Source: JAUILA01 sp050289805 (GTDB taxonomy: Bacteria; Bacteroidota; Bacteroidia; Cytophagales; Cyclobacteriaceae). From it: a DNA stretch of 64,000 nt. A program made the translations under genes and the position numbers. Positions 40,734-50,500 of this stretch are shown here, piece after piece. The notes under the pieces were generated by a model. That model was not told the DNA's origin. It saw only the letters and a program-made list of their open reading frames with translations, and did no database searches. Each line of letters begins with the position of its first letter. The stretch's first letter is position 1. Location: assembly GCA_050289805.1 (NCBI GenBank), contig JBNKGL010000013.1:53184-117183 (forward strand), written 5' to 3'.

Positions 40734-42776
40734 TTAATTGTATTTTGAGAGGTATTCGCGAACTTTTTCACTTACCTGCGGACCGGTAAAACCAAACTTT
40801 TCATCCAGTACACCGGCAGGTGCCGAATAACCAAAATGATCAAGCCCGACCGCTGTGCCTTTAGGACCTACCAGCGTAAGCAAATTATCCGGCAGCCCTG
40901 CTGTAAGTCCGAATACCGGAACATTATCAGGAATAACCTCCTTCTGATAGGATTCGGGCTGGGTCCGGAACAGACCCTCCGAGATTGCGCTGACAATTTG
41001 TATTTTCAATCCGTCCGATTCCCGAAGGATTTCAGCGGCATCTACCAGCGTTGAAACTTCCGATCCGTTGGCGACAAGAATGATATCGGGGTTTTCATCC
41101 TTTGTCACAATATATGCTCCTTTTTTGGCACCCTGTGCCGCTTCATACCGGCTTACACCTCCCATGGTGGGGAGATCCTTGATGTTTTGGCGCGAGAATA
41201 TCAGGGCGGTGGGTGCACTGGTGTTTTGCAACGCCATTTCCCAGGCTACGGTAGTTTCAACGGCATCTGCAGGCCTGAGTGCAAGTAAGCTCATCTTGCC
41301 GGAATGATTCTTTAGTTTTTCCAGCAATCTGATTTGCGCCTCCTGTTCCACTGGCTGATGTGTTGGTCCGTCTTCACCTACACGGAAGGCATCATGGGTC
41401 CAGACATATTTTACAGGAAGCTGCATCAGAGCGGCAAGTCGGATCGCCGGCTTCATGAAATCTGAAAATACAAAGAACGTAGCCACAACAGGAATAACTC
41501 CACCGTGCAGTGCGAGTCCGTTTGCAATCGCTGCCATCGTTAATTCTGCAACCCCTGCCTGTAAAAAGGCTCCCTGGAAATTCCCCTTGGTAAAGGAGGT
41601 TGTTTTCTTTAAGAAGCCATCCGTCTTATCGGAGTTTGAAAGATCGGCCGATGAAACAATCATATTGCCCACTTTCTCTGCAAACATAGCTAATACAGTA
41701 CTGGATGCATTTCTGGTCGCAATATTTTGCTTCTGTTCCACCTGGCTGAAGTCGAGAACAGGAGCATCGCCACTCAGATATTCGTCAAGAAGACCTGCCT
41801 TGTCGGGATTGGCAGATGCCCAGCCATTATATTCTTCATTTTTTCGTTGTACGTAGGCACGCTTTTCATCGAGCACCTTTTCATAATACGCTGCAACATC
41901 ATCAAAAATGCGGAAAGGTTCTTCCGGATCTCCCCCGAGGTTACTAACGGTTTTTGCGAAAGATGCCCCGGCTCCGGTTAACGGCTGACCATGGGTATGA
42001 TAATTGGCCTCCATACTTCCGCCTGCATCATCTACGGCACCCTTGCCCATAATTGTTTTTCCGATGATCAGGAAAGGCTTTTCCTTTTCGTCATTGGCTG
42101 CACGCAGGGCACTGCGAATCTGCTCATGATCATGGCCGTCAATGGTCATCACTTTCCATCCCCAGGCTTCGTATTTCGCTGCTGTATCCTCATGGGTCAC
42201 ATCTTCAGTAGGAGAAGAGAGCTGGAGGTCGTTCGAGTCGAAGAACATGACCAGGTTCGACAATCCCAGGTACCCGGCGATACGGCCTGCACCCTGGCTG
42301 ATCTCTTCCTGGATACCACCATCAGAGATATAGGCATAGGTCTTATGGGCCATCCAGTCGCCAAATCGTGCCACCAGGAATCGTTCGGCAATGGCGGCGC
42401 CTACCGCCATGGCGTGTCCCTGTCCCAACGGACCGGATGTATTTTCTATTCCGCGCTCAACATCCACCTCGGGATGACCCGGGGTCGGGCTTCCCCACTG
42501 ACGGAAATTTTTCATATCCTCAATGGAATATTTTCCCTGGAAGGAAAGAACGGCATACAACATAGCCGACATATGGCCGGGATCAAGGAAAAAACGGTCA
42601 CGGTATGGCCATTTGGGATTATCCGGATCAAAATTCATGAATTCAGAATAAAGGATCTGAACGAAATCGGCACCGCCCATAGGACCTCCGGGATGGCCGG
42701 AATTTGCTTTTTCGACCATTGCGGCCGAAAGGATTCGAATATTGTCTGCAGCTCTGAGTTGAATGTCGTTTTGCAT
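40734..42776 (-). CDS. tkt: Transketolase
   Basis: The 680-residue protein has a full three-domain transketolase: NSGHPGGPMGGAD (25-37), the thiamine-binding SGPLGQGHAMAVG (about 114-126), the Mg/ThDP motif, and the pyrimidine domain with KYVWTHDAFRVGEDGPTHQPVEQE. The ThDP motif reads S151-D-G-G-I-Q-E-E and ends F-D-S-N182, rather than the classical G-D-G...N-N; this variant is, as I recall, usual in Bacteroidota. It transfers two-carbon units between pentose and hexose phosphates. It heads a two-gene operon with the aldo/keto reductase. Confidence 0.96.
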   Translation of the reverse strand: MQNDIQLRAADNIRILSAAMVEKANSGHPGGPMGGADFVQILYSEFMNFDPDNPKWPYRDRFFLDPGHMSAMLYAVLSFQGKYSIEDMKNFRQWGSPTPGHPEVDVERGIENTSGPLGQGHAMAVGAAIAERFLVARFGDWMAHKTYAYISDGGIQEEISQGAGRIAGYLGLSNLVMFFDSNDLQLSSPTEDVTHEDTAAKYEAWGWKVMTIDGHDHEQIRSALRAANDEKEKPFLIIGKTIMGKGAVDDAGGSMEANYHTHGQPLTGAGASFAKTVSNLGGDPEEPFRIFDDVAAYYEKVLDEKRAYVQRKNEEYNGWASANPDKAGLLDEYLSGDAPVLDFSQVEQKQNIATRNASSTVLAMFAEKVGNMIVSSADLSNSDKTDGFLKKTTSFTKGNFQGAFLQAGVAELTMAAIANGLALHGGVIPVVATFFVFSDFMKPAIRLAALMQLPVKYVWTHDAFRVGEDGPTHQPVEQEAQIRLLEKLKNHSGKMSLLALRPADAVETTVAWEMALQNTSAPTALIFSRQNIKDLPTMGGVSRYEAAQGAKKGAYIVTKDENPDIILVANGSEVSTLVDAAEILRESDGLKIQIVSAISEGLFRTQPESYQKEVIPDNVPVFGLTAGLPDNLLTLVGPKGTAVGLDHFGYSAPAGVLDEKFGFTGPQVSEKVREYLSKYN

Positions 42777-42953
42777 GTTAACGTGCTCTGTATAGGGATT
42801 TATTTATTTCGATGGTGAAATTACAATTCCTGATGATGTATCCCAAAAGAGCGTAAATATTTGTACTGAGAAAAAGAATGGTTTTCGTGCCTTTCAACAT
42901 TTGGAGTAAATTACGCTGGTGCGTAACTTGAATGCGAAATTAAAGTTTATTCT

Positions 42954-44477
42954 ATGTTCACTCCGGAAGATCAGCAGCTTATAGCCCAGTTAGGAATATC
43001 GGATTCAGATATTGAAAAGCAATTTGCACAATTCAGAAAGGGATTCCCTCCGCTTGAGATTGTGAAAAATGTTTCAGAGGGAGATGGTATCCATAAAATC
43101 AAAGACAATGAAATGGATGACCTGATGGGCCTGTATGAACATGCCTGTGAGGAGTTACAGGTTCAGAAATTTGTGCCCGCATCGGGTGCGGCTTCACGAA
43201 TGTTCAAGGCCTTATATGAATTTGTTGCTGATAATAATGCCACGCTTGATAGTCATAAGGATGTAAAATCCTTTTTTGACGGAATCCATACGTTTGCCTT
43301 TTATTCCGATCTGAAGGATGCCCTGGAGCGCGGGGGCAAAAACCTGGATTCATTGATATCGGATGGAGACTACAAAACAGTTTTACATTATTTGCTGGAT
43401 GATACGGGGCTCAATTATGGATTCCTTCCGAAAGGTCTGATCAAATTCCATCATTATGATTCCTATTCGCGCACTGCGGCTGAGGAACACTTGGTGGAGG
43501 CTGCTGAATATGCCGTTTCCAAGGGACGCCAGGTATATCTTCATTTTACAGTTTCACCCCAGCATACTGAATTGTTCCGTCAGCATCTCAATGAAGTGAA
43601 AGGAGCCTATGAAGACAAATTCAATGTTACCTATCACATTGAATACAGCGTGCAGGACCCGGCGACCAATACCATCGCTGTTGACTTTGAAAATGAGCCG
43701 TTTCGTGATGAGACCGGAAGCCTGCTTTTCAGGCCCGCCGGTCATGGAGCGTTGCTGTCCAATCTCAACAAGCTGGACAGCGATCTTGTGCTCATTAAAA
43801 ATATTGATAATGTGGTGCCGGATCGGCTCAAGCCTGAGACGGTAACCTACAAGAAACTATTAGGCGGTCTGCTAATCCGATATCAGAGGAAAATCTTTGG
43901 CTACCTTGAGGATCTGGAGAATCAGAATAACCCTTCAGATGAGTTCATCGAAGAGGTTCTTAAATTTTTACGGGAAGAGGTCTTCTATCAGGTTGCCCCT
44001 TCCTTTGCTAACCTTTCAAACCACGAAAAGCAAAAAGAGCTGATCCATATTCTGAACAGGCCGATTCGTATTTGTGGAATGGTGGTGAATACAGGAGCCA
44101 CAGGTGGCGGACCGTTCTGGGTCCGCAATGCCGACGGAAGTTCATCGCTTCAAATCGTGGAAACTGCCCAGCTGGACCTGAATGATCCCAGGGTAGGGGA
44201 ACTGCTCAACGGGGCGAATTATTTTAACCCGGTAGATGTGGTATGCGGACTTAAAAATTATAAAGGGCAGCCGTTTGATTTAATGAAATACCGGGATGAT
44301 GACACGGGGATAATTACCGAAAAGTCACAGGGAGGCAAAAACCTGAAGGCGCTTGAATTACCCGGACTTTGGAATGGTTCAATGGCCGATTGGTTAACGG
44401 TATTCATGGAAGTTCCGGCAGTCACATTTAATCCTGTGAAAAGCGTGAACGACCTGATGTCTTCAGCGCATCAGTAG
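42954..44477 (+). CDS. DUF4301 protein, possible nucleotidyltransferase fold
   Basis: The 507-residue cytoplasmic protein matches the Bacteroidota-specific DUF4301 family. Two segments recall sugar-nucleotide pyrophosphorylases: VPASGAASRMFKAL (about 76-89), which has the place of the glycine-rich nucleotide loop, and RPAGHGALLSNLNKLDSDLVLIKNIDNVVPDR, which resembles the P-G-N-G-x-L-Y ... V-D-N-x-L region of UDPGP enzymes. If real, the protein could activate a sugar, but no activity is established. It has no signal peptide. It stands alone, convergent with the rhodanese gene. Confidence 0.8.
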   Translation: MFTPEDQQLIAQLGISDSDIEKQFAQFRKGFPPLEIVKNVSEGDGIHKIKDNEMDDLMGLYEHACEELQVQKFVPASGAASRMFKALYEFVADNNATLDSHKDVKSFFDGIHTFAFYSDLKDALERGGKNLDSLISDGDYKTVLHYLLDDTGLNYGFLPKGLIKFHHYDSYSRTAAEEHLVEAAEYAVSKGRQVYLHFTVSPQHTELFRQHLNEVKGAYEDKFNVTYHIEYSVQDPATNTIAVDFENEPFRDETGSLLFRPAGHGALLSNLNKLDSDLVLIKNIDNVVPDRLKPETVTYKKLLGGLLIRYQRKIFGYLEDLENQNNPSDEFIEEVLKFLREEVFYQVAPSFANLSNHEKQKELIHILNRPIRICGMVVNTGATGGGPFWVRNADGSSSLQIVETAQLDLNDPRVGELLNGANYFNPVDVVCGLKNYKGQPFDLMKYRDDDTGIITEKSQGGKNLKALELPGLWNGSMADWLTVFMEVPAVTFNPVKSVNDLMSSAHQ

Positions 44478-44488
44478 ATTTTGATCAA

Positions 44489-44806
44489 TTACCGGGTTTT
44501 GATTTCCCCATCCCATTCCGAAATTCCTTTCGCCAGATTATAAAGCGGGCCTTTGAATCCCATGTCATCGAGGATCCTGCAAGCTTTTGCTGAACGGGCC
44601 CCGCTACGGCAATAAATGAGATAGGTCTTATCCTTGTCCATTGATTTGGCCTTATCTTCAAAGGATTCGTTATTAATGTCCACAAAAATGCTTGCCCCTG
44701 GAATATATCCTTCCTGTATTTCATTGGGCCCGCGAACATCAACGATTACCACACCGGGCTCCTTCATTATTCGCTTAAATTCATGGTTTAATATATTCTG
44801 ATACAT
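44489..44806 (-). CDS. Single-domain rhodanese-like protein
   Basis: The 105-residue protein is one rhodanese domain: VVIVDVRGPNEIQEGYIPGA (19-38) and the active-site loop Y-C66-R-S-G-A-R-S with catalytic cysteine. Short rhodaneses of this type transfer sulfane sulfur or act as general thiol carriers. No signal peptide. It sits between convergent DUF4301 and a CHAD-domain gene that is upstream on the same strand (61-base gap). Confidence 0.93.
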   Translation of the reverse strand: MYQNILNHEFKRIMKEPGVVIVDVRGPNEIQEGYIPGASIFVDINNESFEDKAKSMDKDKTYLIYCRSGARSAKACRILDDMGFKGPLYNLAKGISEWDGEIKTR

Positions 44807-44867
44807 GATGTTAAATTTCTATATTAATGTAATTATATTTTTTAAATAATACTATTATTAATGAGTA

Positions 44868-45728
44868 TTACGCATTTGGTTCAGCGAGGTTGTCATCGAT
44901 ATTTTCAGCAATTGTTTTAATGAAAATATTCTTTGAATCCCTGAATATTTTATGTCCCATGGTCAAAGCCTCGGAATGACATTGGGCATGTTCCTTTGTG
45001 AGGATACCTTCCAGCAATTCAACCTGGAGGGTGTCGAGCGGGATATTCCGCAATGCATTGTCGAGGAGATATAAATCCTGATCGTTTCCCAGTATGGTGG
45101 TCATCAGGGCAATTTCTGCATTGAGGCTCTGCATGAAAACGATTTTTTCCGGAAAAAGCAGACATTGATATTGTAAGTCCTTACTTCGCTTGCGCCATTC
45201 GTGCAGGTGTTCAGATTCAATTTTTTCTTCAATGGCGAGCAGGGCCGACCTCGCCGCGGAATAGGTTCTTGAAATGCCTTTTAACAAATCTGCAGGATCA
45301 TTTATATAGAATGGTTCATAGGATTTTTGAAATTCAAGAAGTCTGGCTTCGGTTCGATGTAAACGTTTTTCAGCTGTTTTGGCAACAGTATCTTTTTTAT
45401 TCAAAAGATATTCATTCAAAGGATCCAGTGTGGAAGGCTTGAGGTAGGGATCGTACTTTAACCTGATTTTCTCCAGGGCTTCCAGTGCTGAACTGCTATC
45501 CCTGAGCGTAGAGATCTCTTTTCCAGCGGTTGACAGCCGTCTGTTAAAACTTCGGGCATTGGGTAATGACCAGACAGCTTTCAGCCAGCCCCTGATTTTT
45601 TTAAGAGATTTTCTGGTTTCGTGAACAGCCTCGTCCAGTGTATTTTGATTACTGGTTCTGACCAGGTGAAGGCATTTATTGATTTCTGCAAGTATGAGCT
45701 GATCAAAATAACTGTACGATGATTCCAT
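44868..45728 (-). CDS. CHAD-domain protein
   Basis: The 286-residue protein has the conserved-histidine alpha-helical domain: AVHETRKSLKKIRGWLKAVW (about 29-48), ISTLRDSSSALEAL (about 75-88) and SEHLHEWRKRSKDLQYQCLLF (about 172-192), with histidine and arginine rows typical of CHAD. CHAD domains bind inorganic polyphosphate and often occur with CYTH-domain triphosphatases; none is nearby here. The whole protein is helical, with no membrane part. It is upstream of the rhodanese gene and downstream of the Hsp20 terminator. Confidence 0.9.
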   Translation of the reverse strand: MESSYSYFDQLILAEINKCLHLVRTSNQNTLDEAVHETRKSLKKIRGWLKAVWSLPNARSFNRRLSTAGKEISTLRDSSSALEALEKIRLKYDPYLKPSTLDPLNEYLLNKKDTVAKTAEKRLHRTEARLLEFQKSYEPFYINDPADLLKGISRTYSAARSALLAIEEKIESEHLHEWRKRSKDLQYQCLLFPEKIVFMQSLNAEIALMTTILGNDQDLYLLDNALRNIPLDTLQVELLEGILTKEHAQCHSEALTMGHKIFRDSKNIFIKTIAENIDDNLAEPNA

Positions 45729-45740
45729 AAGTAAAATTTA

Positions 45741-45770
45741 AAAAGAGCCTGACAGCGTACTGCCAGGCTT
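45741..45770 (-). terminator. Terminator after the Hsp20 gene
   Basis: On the plus strand AGCCTG-A-CAG (45746-45755) pairs with CTG-C-CAGGCT (45760-45769) around CGTA, with one A-C mismatch. On the minus strand the stem is followed by a T-rich run (CTTTTTAAATTT). It separates the Hsp20 gene from the CHAD gene. Confidence 0.8.
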
Positions 45771-45796
45771 AAAATGTCAATTTGATGAATTGCTAT

Positions 45797-46198
45797 TTAT
45801 TCCACCTCAACACTCCTAATGACATGTTGTACACCCGTTTTATGCGGCATATAAATTGTTAAAATTCCCTTATCAAGCGACGCATGAATTCGATCCTGAT
45901 CGATGATATCGGCTATTTCAAAGGATCGTTCGCTACTTACAGGAACAGGACCTTTTCTTTCGGCTTTAACTTTTATAATGTCATTTTTCATCTCGATGCT
46001 AACATCTTCCTTAGAGAATCCCGGCATTGTAAGCTCAATCTTATATTCATCTTCAGTCTCGATGACATTGGCCAATGGCTTGGTCATCCAGGTATCCTCA
46101 AAGGCACTTCTTCCCATGAAATGCCCATAATCAAAGTAATGCCCATACGTATCTCCGATCCGGTGAAACGGATTATTTCGAATATGCAGCGGTAACAT
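45797..46198 (-). CDS. Small heat-shock protein (Hsp20/alpha-crystallin)
   Basis: The 133-residue protein has a short N-terminal arm and an alpha-crystallin domain (about 35-125): YKIELTMPGFSKEDVSIEMKNDIIKVKAER, then the IHASLDKGILTIYMP strand that ends the domain. It holds unfolding proteins in a soluble form without ATP. The start is decided by a perfect AAAGGAGG Shine-Dalgarno sequence six bases before ATG 46198; the longer reading would place this site inside the gene. A complementary SD is unusual in this phylum. TATATTAAGG and TATATAAAA sequences just upstream look like a sigma-70-type promoter. Confidence 0.95.
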   Translation of the reverse strand: MLPLHIRNNPFHRIGDTYGHYFDYGHFMGRSAFEDTWMTKPLANVIETEDEYKIELTMPGFSKEDVSIEMKNDIIKVKAERKGPVPVSSERSFEIADIIDQDRIHASLDKGILTIYMPHKTGVQHVIRSVEVE

Positions 46199-46212
46199 AA
46201 TAACCTCCTTTT
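46199..46212 (-). promoter_or_regulatory. Strong Shine-Dalgarno site for the Hsp20 gene
   Basis: On the minus strand AAAGGAGG is followed by TTATT and then ATG. It is fully complementary to the 16S 3' end and fixes the start codon. Few other genes in the window have more than a partial purine run here. Confidence 0.85.
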
Positions 46213-46333
46213 TATATACCTTAATATACCACGAAAACACGGCAGTTCCGGTGATCTTCATCACGGAAACTGATGATGCTGGTCATAAAGGAATTAGGGA
46301 ATTACACTGAACTTGTATGAAAACAATTGTGCT

Positions 46334-46723
46334 ATGGAATACTATCATGCCAGGGAATTTTCAGGAGAAAGTTATGATGAGATTTTGTCAAGGGTTCCTG
46401 CAGCGTTGAAGGAGCAGGGCTTTGGAGTGCTTACTGAAATTGATGTTGCACAGGTCATGAAGGAAAAACTGGATAAGGATCTGCGGCCCTATAAGATATT
46501 GGGAGCCTGTAATCCTAATTTCGCTTTTCAGGCGCTTTCCCTTGAAAATAAAATCGGTACCATGCTGCCATGCAATGTAGTCGTTCAGGAGCTGGAAAAT
46601 GGTAATGTAGAGGTGGCGGTGGTCGATCCAATGGGATCAATGCAGGCAGTCGAAAACGAGGGATTGGCGGAAGTTGCAGCTGAAGTCCAGGCGAGACTTA
46701 AAACAGTCCTGGAAAAAATCTGA
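46334..46723 (+). CDS. DUF302 protein
   Basis: The 129-residue protein is one DUF302 domain: SYDEILSRVPAALKEQGFGVLTEIDVAQVMKEKLDKDLRPYKILGACNPNFAFQAL with the conserved cysteine in G-A-C-N-P, and a C-terminal VAVVDPMGSM. Proteins of this fold are alpha/beta and bind unknown ligands; some lie near redox genes. ATG 46334 is preferred over TTG 46313. It diverges from Hsp20 and its stop directly meets that of the convergent lipoprotein gene. Confidence 0.9.
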   Translation: MEYYHAREFSGESYDEILSRVPAALKEQGFGVLTEIDVAQVMKEKLDKDLRPYKILGACNPNFAFQALSLENKIGTMLPCNVVVQELENGNVEVAVVDPMGSMQAVENEGLAEVAAEVQARLKTVLEKI

Positions 46724-47371
46724 TTATTTGAGTGAATAGTCGCGCAGTATGGTCGATGTGAGATAGGACGTTTCCGGTCCTCCATTTTTGTTTATTTCGA
46801 AAATGACATTCTCGAATTGATATTCTCCAATGTCTTTACAAAACCAGCGGTTTTGCTCTATGCGCTGGTTCTGATAGTAATAAATGCTTAATGTCCGGAT
46901 ACATTTCCGGTCTCCAAATCGGGTAGCGATAGTAGGCAGACCTCCGCGGATGAAATGCTCATATGGAATGTTTCCCTCATTTTCGGCCACCAGGTAGAGA
47001 GAATCCGATGGCTTGTTCACATAATCCAGACTCAGGTACTTATTTCCTCCGCCGGAATATATCCATCCGTCACCTGCGTCATACAGGTAGGTTCTGCCCA
47101 GATCGGCACTGTCAGGCGTCAATTCTATCCTGTCAATATAATAACAGCAGGTATCTACGCGCCAATACACATCGGTTTCGGCAAACAGATCTCCATTTGA
47201 TTTGTAATAGTATTTATCGAATTCCCAATAATTGTCGATTGCCAGTGGCATAAAACTGGAAAGGTCTGTTTCATTAATTACAGGATCGTCATCTGAACAA
47301 GACAAACACCAACAGAAGGAGAGCAGTACCAATAAGGTGCCTGCATTGTTTTGCATGAATTCCAGGTTCAT
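46724..47371 (-). CDS. Lipoprotein of unknown function
   Basis: The 215-residue lipoprotein has lipobox C-L-S-C (Cys25) followed by an acidic S-D-D-D-P. The mature domain begins SSFMPLAIDNYWEFDKYYYKSNGD, a start seen in many Bacteroidota exported proteins of unknown role, and is rich in tyrosine and beta strands. A Cys-Cys pair (DTCCYYIDRIEL) may form a disulfide or bind metal. A second in-frame ATG at 47356 is possible. A 14-base palindrome lies 52 bases upstream. Family not recognised. Confidence 0.65.
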   Translation of the reverse strand: MNLEFMQNNAGTLLVLLSFCWCLSCSDDDPVINETDLSSFMPLAIDNYWEFDKYYYKSNGDLFAETDVYWRVDTCCYYIDRIELTPDSADLGRTYLYDAGDGWIYSGGGNKYLSLDYVNKPSDSLYLVAENEGNIPYEHFIRGGLPTIATRFGDRKCIRTLSIYYYQNQRIEQNRWFCKDIGEYQFENVIFEINKNGGPETSYLTSTILRDYSLK

Positions 47372-47422
47372 AACCGGTCAAAAAATAAATATCTCAAAGG
47401 ATATGCAAAAAAATATCTATAA

Positions 47423-47436
47423 AGTACAATTGTACT
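47423..47436. promoter_or_regulatory. 14-base perfect palindrome AGTACAATTGTACT
   Basis: It lies in the 130-base gap between two minus-strand genes, 52 bases before the lipoprotein start. Perfect symmetry and position fit a dimeric repressor site. No other copy was noticed in the window, so it could be chance. Confidence 0.3.
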
Positions 47437-47501
47437 CGTTTAATTAGGCGAAATTTTGGTTGAAAAGCAAATGACGCCGATTGAAATATGTCCCGCGGAG
47501 G

Positions 47502-50500
47502 CTAGTCGATGCCGGGAATTTGTTCGGGTTTGTCTTCACTCCAGCTTCGTAATGGAGCTGGGTTTTCCTGCGGGTAAACCTGGTTTAACGTGCCGGACTC
47601 GTATAGCCTTCCATTGATCATCACCATTTCGATGCTTCTGGTATTACGAATGTTTTCCAACGGGTTTTGGTTTAATATCAGTAAATCAGCCTGCTTTCCG
47701 GGTTCGAGGGAACCAACCTCCTTGTGGAGGCCTATCGCTTCTGCCCCCATGATGGTGGCTACCTTCAACGCTTCATGGTTAGACATTCCGCCAGACTGGA
47801 CAGTCCACAATTCCCAGTGGTATCCCAATCCCTGTAGTTGTCCGTGACTGCCAACACCGGCTCGTCCTCCTGCCTGTATGATGGCGTTCACCTCTTTAGC
47901 CAGCGGTTTGAAAACATGTTCTTCTTCCATGAACCAGCCCCCTGGACCCGGTCCTGTACCTGCACCGCGTCGTCTGGTTTTGCTGTCTATTTCTGAGTGA
48001 GGCGTGAAATAATTCAGTTGAACATCATCATGCGGATTTTCACGTGTGTAGTAGAAATTTTCGGCCCACGGACCGCCATAGGCTACCAGCAAAGTAGGGG
48101 TGTAGGCAGTGTTGGAAAAGGCGATCAGACCTACCGCATCCTCATATAAGGGGAATATCGGAAATGAATGTTCATGACCCGGGTATCCATCGATGATTTG
48201 GGTGAGATTTTGTTTGAAATTCAGCGATCCTTCTGTGGTAGGCATTATTTCCTGTTCGCGACACGCCATAATGATCCATTGCCGTTGCTGCCGGTTGCCG
48301 GCAACATACATTTTGATAGTCTTTGTGTCATAGTACCTGGAATACCTTGAAACCAGCTTACGTGCATGATCCAGATCTTCGATTTGTTCCTGCCAGAACA
48401 TTCCCGGGCCTGTTGAATAAATCCTCGGGCCGATCATTCCGCCTGCTTTAACACGATCCTCATACGTAAGAATATCGGTAGTGGAAGTTTGAGGGTCCCG
48501 CACGGTTGTAACTCCGAATGCAAGGTTTGCCCAGAATTGCCAGGCCTCCTGTTTATGGATATCCCATGCGGGCCGAACATGCGCATGGGTATCGACAAAC
48601 CCGGGCATGATCGTTTTTCCATTTAGATCCATGGTCTTTATCCCTTGCGGAATATTAAAACTATTTGCCGGGCCCACATTTTTAATCCGGTTGTTCTCAA
48701 TAAGGATCATGCCATTTTCTATCACTTCATTGCCATTCATCGTAATGATCCTTGCACCCGTGAGTAGTATTTGACCTGTTGGAAGATCACGTGTTGCAGT
48801 CACACGTATCCTGAATTCTTCCGGCATGTAGGTGAGTGTATCCTTTTTCAGTTTCTTGTTTTCCTCCTTGAAGGATTTCGCCACGATTTCACGTTCCTTT
48901 TCCTGTGCCGTCGCAGAATCTATGTTGTAAACTACATGTGCGTTTCCGATTGACCAGTGAACAGTTTTCATATCCCTTGAAAAGGCGAGGAACTGGCCCC
49001 CGATATCGGATAGCTTTTTTACGGGAAAAGATGCCTTATCGCCTTTTGATACATTGACAGTCTGTACTTCGCCACCCACCATCGGAATGGTAAACAAATA
49101 CATATCATTATAAACCTGGGCGACTGCCTGCGTTTCATCATAGCCCATGATGATTCGGGAGGCTTCGAGGGGACTTCTTGAACCGGGTGGGGTGGTTCCC
49201 GCGATTTTAACATGCTTTTTCTCATCACTGCCGTCCCAGCGGATCGACAGCAACGTTCCGTCATTGTCATTCAGGTATATGCGGTCATTATTTTTTGAAA
49301 AATGAGGAAATTCCCTGCGATATGTATAATCGATCAGGGTAGCTTCACCACCTTCCGAACTGATCCATATGAGCTCACGGCCTGTTCCCGGCGCGCGCTG
49401 GTTCAGGGATTTTTCGAAGTTTGATGCGGGTCCACGGAGCGCCACAATTCTTTTGCCATCTGGAGACCAGGAGGGGGTTTCATAAATGGCATTTTCCCTG
49501 GTCAGCTGAATGGGTTGCCCGGCTTTCTTTCCCGCGACAAGCGTTTTGAAAAGGTGCCCTGTTCCGTCATTCCATGTCGTGTAGGCCACCCAGGCGCCAT
49601 CCGGCGACCAGACCGGCTGAGCCTGAATTACATCCTGATTAGTCAGACGGCGTGGGACACGCTCTGTGAGATCCATCACATATAACCGGTCCAGAGAAGT
49701 GAATACCAGTTTTGATCCATCAGGTGACGGAACTGCATCACGGATTTGCTTCACAACGAATTCCAGGCTGTCGGGAATTGAATATTCAAACTGCAATTCC
49801 GGCCCTAATTCCACGGTTGTGTTGATATTGAATGGAATTTCAATTGCTTCACCCCCTGCAATAGGAATGCGCCATATTTTTCCCCCGTAAGATGCCAGTA
49901 ATTCCTTTGAGTCCGGCGTGAAAGACATGCCGGGCAGGACATCACGGGTTGCGCGTGATTCCTGGTCATCCCGTTGGACAGGATAGGCAAGCCAGCGTTC
50001 GACGCCGGATTCCAGGTCCCTGATAATCAAACCGGTCTTTGCTTCATATCTTGTTCCATAAACCAGCCATTTTCCATCCGGTGATAACGTCGGCCGGATG
50101 CCGGAACCTTCGCGAAACGACATCACTTCATTCTTGCCAGTTTCCCGGTCGTACCTTCCCAATTGGTATTGCGGGAATATGGCATTATACTGCCAGTCTC
50201 CCTGGCGTTGTGCAAACCAGATGAATTGATCAGAATTGCCGAATGCAGCCCCTGTCATTTTTACATTGTCCGGGTCCGACATCAGTTCAACACCGGTGCC
50301 CCCATCGACATGATACATCCATAATTTCAATGTGCCGCTTCGAAAGCCGGCCTTGGAGGCAAGGATATATTCTCCGTCGGGTGACCATTCCGGACTTTGA
50401 TAGCGGTTTGTGTTGCCCGTGGTAATTGCGCTTTCCTCCCTGGTTTCCAGGTCAATGGTCCAGATGTTTTCCCCTCCGCTTTTATCTGAAGTGTAGACAA

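Noticed and set aside
41991..42818. Open frame of 275 codons on the plus strand opposite transketolase
   Set aside because: It lies fully antisense to a clear transketolase gene; its translation is rich in Cys, His and Arg with no domain. It is a shadow of codon usage.
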